From AL-N1 sp039178835 (GTDB lineage Bacteria > Chloroflexota > Chloroflexia > Chloroflexales > Roseiflexaceae): a stretch of DNA of 20,165 bases. Of this stretch, positions 6,936-14,410 are shown piece after piece (within the stretch, counting starts at the first letter, position 1; each line of letters opens with the position of its first letter). The DNA is taken from positions 1 to 20,165 of the forward strand of contig JBCDFA010000116.1 of the NCBI GenBank assembly GCA_039178835.1. The letters run 5' to 3'. A program made the translations under genes and the position numbers. Below the pieces are notes generated by a model. It was not told the origin of the DNA and ran no database searches. It saw nothing but the letters and a program-made list of their open reading frames with translations.

Positions 6936-8429
6936 TTACGGCATAGCAACTGTTGAGCAGACATCTATATCTGGGGCAAGATTAAGGACAAATGCCTCCA
7001 TCTCATACACATTTTCAGCGTCCATCGGGATAGTGAAATACAATGATGATGAACCACTGGGGTTTGCCTCAGTGGCCAGCCAACGATAGGTCCGTGCTAT
7101 GCCGTCGTTACCGCGGTAATTGACATAGGCTTCGAGCGAATACTCCCCTGGTGTAAGCCCCATCTCCGCAGGAAGGTCATACACAAGATAGCTGCTCACT
7201 GGATCAACCATAATAGGTATGCGCCTCGGGTCTTCGTGCAAGGCATACCCTTCTGAAGCACGAATCGTCACATAGCCATGACCTCCCTTTGGCGCGAGGA
7301 AACCAGACAGCCGCTCCACTTCGTGACCTGAGATATCCGAGGTCACAGCACCACGTCGTGCCAGACAGGTAATCTGCTCAGACCGTTCATTAATCACCAT
7401 CAGAATATCATCTACAAAGGCAGGTTCACTTGCTACAAAATGCATATCTGGTTGTGATGCGACTTGGGCTAATCCAGTTGGATCGACTTGAGCCAGTCCA
7501 ATGGTGTATATATCTATGCCAGGTTGCTCCTCCTTCATCTGATTGGCCTGATCTATCATAGCTGTAATTGGCCGTAGCGTTCCATTGTTGGTCACGCCTA
7601 GTTGACAAGGATCAGCTGTGGTCGTGGCTTGCTGTGAAGGCATATTCCCACAGATGTCACGAGCCATATTCGTTCGACCATTAAGGAAGACATTCGCAAC
7701 ACCATCCGTCATAAAAATAGCAACTTGTTTGTATGCAATGCCATTTGGTGCGGTTTCTGGCAACTTATCCCATACACCCCGCCCAAACTGCACTGCCTGA
7801 GCACTGGAGGTCCCCCCACGAGTATTGTAAGGCCCTTTACCCTTACCCCAATCACCTGCTGTCAGAACGGCCTCTTCCAGGGCACTTCGATCACTTGACC
7901 ATCCCGCTTCTGGATATGCTTTAGCATTAGCATCACCTATGCTGTCATTGCCAGTTGTAAAAGCAACAATCCGCATAACATCCTCTTCCTCCAGCTGGTC
8001 AATGAGTTGATTTATTGCTTGCTTGGCAATATAAATCCGGCGTTCTTCCGCTATTCGCCACGCCGAGTTTGGGCCTCCATAACATCTTCCGTAGTAGGGT
8101 AATCCTAATGGGTTGGGATTATCTGGGTTGTCACACTGATAATCCCTTCTCGACACAGTACCATAGCCATTGAAATCCCAACTCATCGAACCGCTTACAT
8201 CCAAAATAATCTGGTATGCAATGGGCTGGCGGCTCTCGGTATCTGCCCATTGTGGCTGGACCAGCACTTTGCCCGTAACACCAACCGATGACAAAGGTTC
8301 TGCTGCTTCCCCGTCGTCCTCATTATTGTGTGATTGCGCCCAGGCCACGTTACTTGTAAGTGTGAACATGAGTAGTGTCAACGCCATGATACGGTAGGAT
8401 ACACTTTGCAACAAAAATGTTCTCAACAT
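6936..8429 (-). CDS. Secreted von Willebrand factor A (VWA) domain protein, single module
   Basis: This protein has 497 residues. ATG 8429 is preceded by GGAGGAAGT, which decides the start over an upstream in-frame ATG at 8540. Residues 1-31 are a signal peptide with cleavage after AWA. A VWA domain spans about residues 70-350 with an intact metal-ion-dependent adhesion site: DVSGS (Asp77, Ser79, Ser81), Thr207 in GGTSS, and Asp242 in TDGVAN. An insert at residues 84-125 follows the first strand and contains Cys99 and Cys116 around NPDNPNPLGLPY. Further cysteines are 260, 275, 355 and 491, six in the mature protein, which suggests disulfides outside the cell. Residues about 360-497 form a beta-rich C-terminal domain (GGHGYVTIR, GEYSLEAYVNYRG). 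VWA domains mediate metal-dependent protein binding; the partner is unknown. The protein is a paralogue of both modules of the neighbouring tandem protein. Confidence 0.88.
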   Translation of the reverse strand: MLRTFLLQSVSYRIMALTLLMFTLTSNVAWAQSHNNEDDGEAAEPLSSVGVTGKVLVQPQWADTESRQPIAYQIILDVSGSMSWDFNGYGTVSRRDYQCDNPDNPNPLGLPYYGRCYGGPNSAWRIAEERRIYIAKQAINQLIDQLEEEDVMRIVAFTTGNDSIGDANAKAYPEAGWSSDRSALEEAVLTAGDWGKGKGPYNTRGGTSSAQAVQFGRGVWDKLPETAPNGIAYKQVAIFMTDGVANVFLNGRTNMARDICGNMPSQQATTTADPCQLGVTNNGTLRPITAMIDQANQMKEEQPGIDIYTIGLAQVDPTGLAQVASQPDMHFVASEPAFVDDILMVINERSEQITCLARRGAVTSDISGHEVERLSGFLAPKGGHGYVTIRASEGYALHEDPRRIPIMVDPVSSYLVYDLPAEMGLTPGEYSLEAYVNYRGNDGIARTYRWLATEANPSGSSSLYFTIPMDAENVYEMEAFVLNLAPDIDVCSTVAMP

Positions 8430-8754
8430 ACTTCCTCCAGTGTGTTTTTCCAGAACGTAAAAAATACAGACGACAACACAGCGATAAAGACTTCCTTGCG
8501 AATCAACCAGGCGGTACCAGGCATGGGCCTTCCAGATCACACAGAGAGTTCACTACATTTGAGTGGATTCGACAAGCGGGTTAGGTGATCGAAGCAGGAC
8601 CAAACAGGAGTCGCATCACAAAGACTCTCGTTTTTTTGACAGAGTGACAACATAGTTCGTGGTGTCACAGAGGAGTAGGGGCCTTATCAACGCATTAAAA
8701 CGGGGCAGGGTACGGGGCGCCCATGGTCGACACTCCGTACCTCTCTACAAAGAC
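8430..8754. other. Intergenic region between the two VWA genes (325 bases)
   Basis: No gene was found here. The region must hold the promoter and leader of the single-module VWA gene, but I see no convincing -35/-10 pair on the minus strand. Near its right end is the hairpin listed separately. Confidence 0.5.
8690..8741 (-). terminator. Weak candidate terminator after the tandem VWA gene
   Basis: On the minus strand GGTACGG (8735-8741) pairs with CCGTACC (8709-8715) across a 19-base loop, followed by CTGCCCCGTTTTAATG. The stem is seven base pairs, the loop is large and the T-tract is offset, so this is a weak call. Confidence 0.4.
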
Positions 8755-9951
8755 TTATTCCATAGGAGAAGCTGGACACAAGGCTACATCGGGGGCAATA
8801 TCCAGTAGAAGTGAGTCCATGGTGTACACATCACCCACTGCATTAGATGGAATGGTGAAACGTAATAATGATGTACCATCAGGATCGTTGGTGATCACAA
8901 GTTGGCGATAAGTCCGCGCTGTGCCGTCGTCACCGCGATAGTTGATATAGGCTTCAAGTGAGTACTCCCCTGGCGCAAGACCCATCTCAACTGGGAGACG
9001 ATACACAAGATTACCACTTACTGGATCAACCACAACTGGTAAGCGCCCCTGGCCTTCGGGCAAAACGTTCCCCTGTGAATCACGAATCGTCACATAGCCA
9101 TGGCCGCCCTCTGGCACCGGAAAATCAGGGAGACTCCCCGCCTCGTGGCCTGAGATATCCGAAGTAGCTTCACCCTCGGTCACTCGACATGTACCAGCGT
9201 TTGATTGAGCAGCAATCAAAGCGAATATGTTATCTACCACACTAGGAGTATTAGCTGGATAGAATAGCCCCATCTCAGAGGCGACTTGAGCTAACCCTGT
9301 ATCGTCGGCAGGGCCTATGGCAAGAACATACAGATCCAGATCAGGATCATTCTGTTTAATCTTTATTGCCTCGTTGATCAAAGCTGTTACCGGGCGTAAT
9401 CTACCATCGGCAGTAATGCCAAGCTGACAGGGGTTAGCAGTACGAAGGGCCTCAGCCACTGACATATCTCTACAGAAAGGAATATTACGAGCCGTATTCG
9501 TCTCACCATCAAGGAAGATATTCGCCACTCCGTCAGTGACGTAAATCACTACATCTTTATACTCACTCCCATCTGGTGCTCGATCTGGTGCCTGTTCCAG
9601 CAATTGTCCAGTGGATTGCATGGCCTGTGCGCTGGAGTTCCCACCACGCGTGGTGTACGGGCCTTGTCCCCAATCGCCGGCATCACGAATGGCCCGATTC
9701 AATATGTCTTTGTCGCCTGTCATACCATCTGCTGGGTATGCCCTCACATTCGTTTCACTAATACTATCGGCATACGCAACGACTCGCATACTATCGTTCT
9801 CTTGCATGTTGTCAACTAATCCAATCAGCGCCTGTTTCACGGCATAGATCCGACGCTCTTCGACGACTTGCCAACTTGAGCTAGCACCATCTAGACACTC
9901 ATCTGTGTAGGGCAAATCATGCGGGTTAGGATTATCTGGGCTTTCACATTG
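8755..9951 (-). pseudogene. Downstream, out-of-frame part of the tandem VWA protein (second module)
   Basis: From 9951 leftwards the frame reads QCESPDNPNPHDLPY and continues for 398 residues to the stop at 8755. It completes the second VWA module, whose first strand (VVLDVTGSMS) lies at the end of the upstream frame. An ATG at 9984 opens this frame but has no ribosome site and yields nonfamily residues, so independent translation is unlikely. The segment contains TDGVAN, a GGNSS loop, the five remaining cysteines of the second module (the insert pair after the break is included) and the C-terminal beta domain (GGHGYVTIR, GEYSLEAYINYRG). Its C-terminal half is closer to the single-module gene than to the first module. 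If the extra base at 9952 is a sequencing error, this is simply the C-terminal half of an intact 979-residue protein. Confidence 0.8.
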
Positions 9952-11695
9952 TATAGTCCTCGTCTCCAAGAGTGCCATACCCATTAAAATCCCAACTCAT
10001 TGAGCCGGTCACGTCCAGCACCACATGATAGGCCACTGGCTGGCGATCCTCGACCTGTACCGACTGCGGACGCACAAACACATCGCCTTGCAACCCTACA
10101 GATTCAGGTGATGCACACACATCCATTGATGGATCAAGATCAATAGTTGTGGAGAGCAATTCAACGACCTGATCAGGTTCAGTTGGTACAGGAACCGTAA
10201 ACGTCAAGCGCTCTTGTCCGGTCGAGTCGGTAGTGTTGCTCAACCAGTTGTAGCGACGATCAGTGCTATCAGGACCTTTGTATGCGACAAATGCTTCAAG
10301 CTGATACGTTCCTGGCGCAAGGCCTTGCTCGGCAGGCAATGAGAAACGCAATGCGCCGGTGGTCGGATCGTGGCGAATCGACAAACGCCCCTGCGCTCCA
10401 GGCAACCTCTCACCGTCGCTATCGTGCAGGGTGACATAGCCAAAAGTGTCGCTGTCCGGTAAACCAAAAGCTGTCGGATCATCCACAACAGCCTCTTCAC
10501 TTACACGATCAATAGGATCACCGCTGGCTGGCACGCACCCCTGTTCACGTACGTTGATAGAATCAATAATAGGCTCTACAACATTCGCGTTACTTGCACG
10601 ATAGAGCATTTCCGGCACCGACACGACCTCATTTAATCCAGTGCTGTCAAATTGGGCGAGCGCGATAGCATAGATGCTCATCCCAGGATTTTCTATTTCC
10701 ATCAGATCAGCTTGCTCAATCATAGCTGTAATCGGCCGCGATATCCCATTCGATGTGGTCCCAATATGGCATCTCGGGGTGTTAAGAGCCTCATTCGGAG
10801 TCAATTCTGGACATATATCACGTGCGTCATTCATCTGCCCACTCAAAAAGACGTTCGCAACGCCATCGGTGATAAAGATTACTCGCTTCTCGTATGGACG
10901 ACCATCAGCAGTCTGCTCAGGCGCCTCATCCAATACTGCCCGGCCTAACTGAAATGCCTGTGGGCTTGAGGTCGCGCCAGTGGTGTTGTAGAGTCCCTGA
11001 CCCCAGTTTCCTGCGGCAAGAACTGCCTCTTCCAGAGCACTCGGGTCACTTGACCATCCATCTTCGGGATAAGCTTTGGCATTGGCATCACCAAGCACTG
11101 GATTCCCAGAGCTAAATGCAATCACCCGCATCAGGTCATCTTGTTCCATCTGTCCAATGAGGTTGATAATGGCCTGTTTGGCGACATAGATGCGGCGCTC
11201 TTCGACCACTTTCCAGGCCGAGTTTTCGCCACCCATACATTCGCTGTTATATGGCAGATCAAGTGGATTGGGATTATCGGGACTCTCACATTGATAGTCT
11301 TCACCTCCAACAGTACCATAACCATTGAAATCCCAACTCATTGAGCCACTCACATCAAGAATGATTTCATACGAAATCGGTTGATCGACGGTAGTAGCCC
11401 AGCGTGGTTGCACCAATACATCGCCAGTGAGTCCTACAGTCTGGCTTATACCTGGGGTGGCGGTGGGTGTTATCGTCGGCTCAGGCGATACGGTTGGTTC
11501 GGGCGTTGCGGTAGCAGTTGGTGGTGTTTGTGTGCCACTGGCCTGGATCAGTGGAAGATAGACATTCTCTTCATCTGATTGGGCGGCATTGATATGGTTC
11601 CCAAAACCTCTCCCTGATAGAACCATTGCGACAAGTGACACGCAGAGTACCAAGACAGACAAACTTCGACGAGATTGCCACACGGATGGTTTCAC
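9944..11695 (-). CDS. Secreted VWA protein, first module plus the truncated start of a second
   Basis: The frame starts at GTG 11695, five bases after AAGGGGG, and ends by frameshift after 583 residues. Residues 1-38 are a signal peptide (LSVLVLCVSLVAMVLS). The motif NVYLPLI (44-50) and a Pro/Thr-rich linker (56-82) follow, an arrangement common in secreted Chloroflexota proteins. VWA module 1 covers about residues 85-388, with an intact metal site: Asp114, Ser116, Ser118, Thr242 and Asp277. Cysteines 136, 153, 295, 309, 387 and 527 match those of the single-module paralogue. A beta-rich domain covers about 395-527. A second module begins at residue 532 (ESVGLQGDVFVRP) and is cut at DYTM by a stop. 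The natural product was probably a 979-residue double-VWA adhesin-like protein. A truncated secreted first module could still be made. Confidence 0.85.
   Translation of the reverse strand: MKPSVWQSRRSLSVLVLCVSLVAMVLSGRGFGNHINAAQSDEENVYLPLIQASGTQTPPTATATPEPTVSPEPTITPTATPGISQTVGLTGDVLVQPRWATTVDQPISYEIILDVSGSMSWDFNGYGTVGGEDYQCESPDNPNPLDLPYNSECMGGENSAWKVVEERRIYVAKQAIINLIGQMEQDDLMRVIAFSSGNPVLGDANAKAYPEDGWSSDPSALEEAVLAAGNWGQGLYNTTGATSSPQAFQLGRAVLDEAPEQTADGRPYEKRVIFITDGVANVFLSGQMNDARDICPELTPNEALNTPRCHIGTTSNGISRPITAMIEQADLMEIENPGMSIYAIALAQFDSTGLNEVVSVPEMLYRASNANVVEPIIDSINVREQGCVPASGDPIDRVSEEAVVDDPTAFGLPDSDTFGYVTLHDSDGERLPGAQGRLSIRHDPTTGALRFSLPAEQGLAPGTYQLEAFVAYKGPDSTDRRYNWLSNTTDSTGQERLTFTVPVPTEPDQVVELLSTTIDLDPSMDVCASPESVGLQGDVFVRPQSVQVEDRQPVAYHVVLDVTGSMSWDFNGYGTLGDEDYTM
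9945..9956 (-). other. Single-base insertion that frameshifts the tandem VWA gene
   Basis: On the minus strand the first module reads GAC TAT CAA TGT (11289-11300) and the single-module gene reads GAT TAT CAG TGT. The second module reads GACTATACAATGT, with one extra A (T9952 on the plus strand). Removing it restores DYQCESPDNPNP, exactly as in the first module. No slippery heptamer is present. Confidence 0.85.
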
Positions 11696-11966
11696 TTTTT
11701 CCCCCTTTTACACCCATCCCTCGTATGGAGCGATGGGCACAACACATAACTAAACCCTTCATACATACATACGCTTTTGGGTTCCGAAAGTAACGAGTAT
11801 AGCTACTTCAATAGTTGTGAGTTGTAAACTATTCGATTACAATGGTGTTTCTAAATCTGGCAAATAGGCCCTACAGCACATGCATCTCAGTACTAGAGAC
11901 GCTTCATGGTGTTGGTTTTACCAGACACATCTCAAAATAATCATCAGAATCTGAAAATACACGGAA
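11696..11966. promoter_or_regulatory. Divergent promoter region between the tandem VWA gene and the S9 peptidase
   Basis: The two flanking genes are transcribed away from each other, so both promoters must lie here. I see no clear -35/-10 pair. A small ATAC repeat occurs near 11760-11773. No gene was found. Confidence 0.4.
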
Positions 11967-13901
11967 ATGCGAATGACTCAACAGACAGAAATGCCCTACG
12001 GCTCATGGCAGTCTCCTATCAGCACCGACATGATTGCATCAGGTGGCACAGGACTCACAACCGTCGCTGTTGATGGTGGTGACATCTATTGGCTGGAACG
12101 GCGTCCGACTGAGCAGGGCCGCAGTGTTATTGTGCGACGCGATAGCAAGGGGAATACAGAGGATGTGACACCAACGCCCTTCGATGTACGCTCACGGGTG
12201 CATGAATATGGTGGTGGCGCATTTACCATTTCAGATGGACATATCTACTTTGTCAACCAAAAGGATCAGCGGATCTACCATCATATGGTTGGGAACATGC
12301 CACAGGCCATTACTCCCGAAGGCCCACTTAGTTATGCAGACATGACTATCGACCAGCAGCGCAACCGTATCATCTGTGTGTGTGAAGATCACTCGAACGC
12401 TGGGCAGGAGCCAACCAACACGCTCGTAATGATTGACATAACAAATGGACACATTCAAACGTTGGTAGAAGGAAATGATTTTTATGCAACACCGCGCCTG
12501 AGTCCCGATGCAGGGTATCTTGCCTGGTTAGCCTGGAATCACCCCAATATGCCGTGGGACGGTACCGAATTGTGGGTGGCCTCGCTCACCGCTGAAGGGC
12601 AAATCACAAATGCGGTGTGTGTAGCTGGCGGTCCCGAAGAGTCCATCTTTCAGCCAACCTGGTCGCCTGACGGTACACTCTATTTTGTCTCAGATCGCAA
12701 CGGATGGTGGAATCTGTATCGCTGGCAGAACGACTCTGTGGAACCACTGGTCGAGATGACAGCCGAATGCGGTCTCCCTCAGTGGATTTTTGGCCTAAAC
12801 ACCTATGCATTTGAGTCGCCAGATTCGATCATCGCTGCGATCAAGGAGCAGAATGTAGATCGTCTGGCACGCATCGCCACAAACAATGGAGCACTTACCT
12901 GGCTGGAAACACCATATACTGAGATACGCGATCCACAGGTACAGGATGGGCAATTAATCTTTATCGGGAAATCGCCGATTCTCTCGCCACAGGTTGTACA
13001 CATGAATCTTGCGACCGGCCAGGAAGCCGTGTTACGCAAGGCCAGAGACATCGCGTTAGACCCGCAGCATCTCTCGCTACCCCAATCAATCGAGTTCCCG
13101 ACAACAAATAATCTCACGGCGTATGGGCTTTTTTATCCTCCTCAAAACAAAAACTACATAGCACCTGCAGAAGAAAAACCACCGCTCATCGTCATGAGTC
13201 ATGGCGGACCAACCGGCGCCACATTTCCTACACTCAGTATGCAAACACAGTTCTGGACCAATCGGGGCTTTGCGGTGCTGGATGTGAACTATGGCGGCAG
13301 TACCAGCTATGGTCGTGCCTACCGACAGCGTCTGAATGGGCAGTGGGGTATCGTAGATGTAGAGGATTGTATCAATGGTGCACGGTTTCTGGTTGAGCAG
13401 GGCTGGGTTGATGGCGAACGGCTTATCATTACCGGAGGCAGCGCAGGTGGCTATACTACACTGTGTGCACTCACGTTTCATGATGTCTTCAAGGCGGGTG
13501 CAAGTCACTTTGGCATCGGCGATCTTGAGGCATTAGTACGCGACACCCATAAGTTCGAGTCACGTTACTGTGATCGGTTGGTCGGCCCCTATCCAGAGGA
13601 GCGTGCAATGTATCAAGCTCGCTCACCCATCAACTTTACTGAGCAGTTATCGTGTCCAATTATTCTGCTCCAGGGCCTTGATGATAAGGTCGTACCACCG
13701 AATCAGGCGGAAACCATGTATGAGGCGGTGCGTAACAAGGGCTTACCCGTCGCTTATCTCCCATTTGAAAACGAAGGCCATGGCTTCCGACGTGCCGAAA
13801 CGATCAAACGTGCGCTCGAAGCAGAACTCTACTTCTATGCACAAGTTTTTGGTTTTACTCTGGCAGATTCGATTGAGCCTATCGATATCGTAAACCTCTA
13901 A
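11967..13901 (+). CDS. S9-family peptidase (prolyl oligopeptidase / acylaminoacyl-peptidase type)
   Basis: This is a 644-residue protein, normal for the family, with no signal peptide, so it is probably cytoplasmic. ATG 11967 is used; ATG 11973 is an alternative, and upstream ACGGAAA is only a weak ribosome site. Residues about 1-370 look like a beta-propeller of repeated strand blocks (FQPTWSPDGTLYFVSDRNGWWNLY, spread over 660 or so bases of similar repeats). Residues about 380-640 are an alpha/beta hydrolase domain with MSHGGPTG as the oxyanion segment, the nucleophile Ser492 in GGSAGGY, Asp573 in QGLDDKVVPP, and His605 in NEGHGF. The triad order Ser-Asp-His and the spacing are those of S9 enzymes, which release dipeptides or acylated residues from short peptides. 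It is monocistronic by its promoter gap and terminator. No functional link to the VWA genes is evident. Confidence 0.92.
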   Translation: MRMTQQTEMPYGSWQSPISTDMIASGGTGLTTVAVDGGDIYWLERRPTEQGRSVIVRRDSKGNTEDVTPTPFDVRSRVHEYGGGAFTISDGHIYFVNQKDQRIYHHMVGNMPQAITPEGPLSYADMTIDQQRNRIICVCEDHSNAGQEPTNTLVMIDITNGHIQTLVEGNDFYATPRLSPDAGYLAWLAWNHPNMPWDGTELWVASLTAEGQITNAVCVAGGPEESIFQPTWSPDGTLYFVSDRNGWWNLYRWQNDSVEPLVEMTAECGLPQWIFGLNTYAFESPDSIIAAIKEQNVDRLARIATNNGALTWLETPYTEIRDPQVQDGQLIFIGKSPILSPQVVHMNLATGQEAVLRKARDIALDPQHLSLPQSIEFPTTNNLTAYGLFYPPQNKNYIAPAEEKPPLIVMSHGGPTGATFPTLSMQTQFWTNRGFAVLDVNYGGSTSYGRAYRQRLNGQWGIVDVEDCINGARFLVEQGWVDGERLIITGGSAGGYTTLCALTFHDVFKAGASHFGIGDLEALVRDTHKFESRYCDRLVGPYPEERAMYQARSPINFTEQLSCPIILLQGLDDKVVPPNQAETMYEAVRNKGLPVAYLPFENEGHGFRRAETIKRALEAELYFYAQVFGFTLADSIEPIDIVNL

Positions 13902-13938
13902 GCTCATAATCTTCTTTCTACAGAACAAAATAATTCCA

Positions 13939-13971
13939 AAGGGATAGATCTGGAAATCTATCCCTTCTTTA
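13939..13971 (+). terminator. Rho-independent terminator of the S9 peptidase gene
   Basis: An 11-base-pair perfect stem, AAGGGATAGAT (13939-13949) with ATCTATCCCTT (13956-13966), has a six-base loop and is followed by CTTTAT. It lies 37 bases past the stop codon. Confidence 0.85.
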
Positions 13972-14143
13972 TGACTGTAGAGGTATATGTTGACCATCGG
14001 TGCTTCTACACGGTCTTGTCACCACCAATGGGTTAACTCACACACTTCTGAATTAGCCTGCACTCGAAGTATGTGTCTTTCGTGTGGCGAACACCCTACT
14101 GTACTTGTATATACACATTAGTACTATAGACGTATACAAAGTT

Positions 14144-14191
14144 AAAAAACCAATAAATACATCGTATCTTTCAAACAGATGTATTTATTGG
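14144..14191 (-). terminator. Strong hairpin with T-tract on the minus strand, orphan terminator candidate
   Basis: CCAATAAATACATC (14150-14163) is perfectly complementary to GATGTATTTATTGG (14178-14191) with a 14-base loop. Read on the minus strand it is followed immediately by TTTTTTAAC, the layout of a rho-independent terminator. No minus-strand gene precedes it, so either a short noncoding transcript ends here or the repeat serves another purpose, such as a binding site. Confidence 0.5.
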
Positions 14192-14341
14192 ATTGAAATA
14201 CACACTAGTAATATAAATAAACAAAATACCATATTAAGCAAACATTAAACACTTAATCAAAGCTTTACAAACAAAGTATCTTTGAACACATCATGACAGC
14301 TTTTCAATCAAAAAAACAACACAACGGTGGAAAAAAATAAC

Positions 14342-14356
14342 CCACTATGATAGTGG
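14342..14356. promoter_or_regulatory. 15-base perfect palindrome, candidate operator of the ABC importer
   Basis: CCACTAT-G-ATAGTGG lies 55-69 bases upstream of the binding-protein start and just before the presumed -10 region (GGATAAATAT). Position and symmetry suggest a repressor site. It does not match the DtxR, Fur or MntR consensus as I know them. Confidence 0.45.
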
Positions 14357-14410
14357 TTTAGGATAAATATCGATGAAACTTGGAAAAGCACAAAGGAGAA
14401 CCTATCCACG

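Larger units (their letters stand above)
13972..14410. other. Long AT-rich intergenic region upstream of the ABC importer
   Basis: No coding frame was accepted in this stretch. It becomes strongly AT-rich after about 14100. It contains a 14-base-pair inverted repeat (14150-14191) and a 15-base palindrome (14342-14356), both listed separately. GGATAAATAT near 14361-14370 could supply a -10 element for the importer operon. No tRNA was seen. Confidence 0.6.

Noticed and set aside
9944..9984. Programmed frameshift or reinitiation joining the two parts of the tandem VWA gene
   Set aside because: No slippery heptamer or ribosome site is visible, and the homologous first module differs by exactly one base. 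A simple indel or sequence error is the better explanation.
13972..14410. tRNA or other structured RNA gene in the AT-rich gap
   Set aside because: No cloverleaf, CCA end or conserved T-loop was found; only simple inverted repeats are present.
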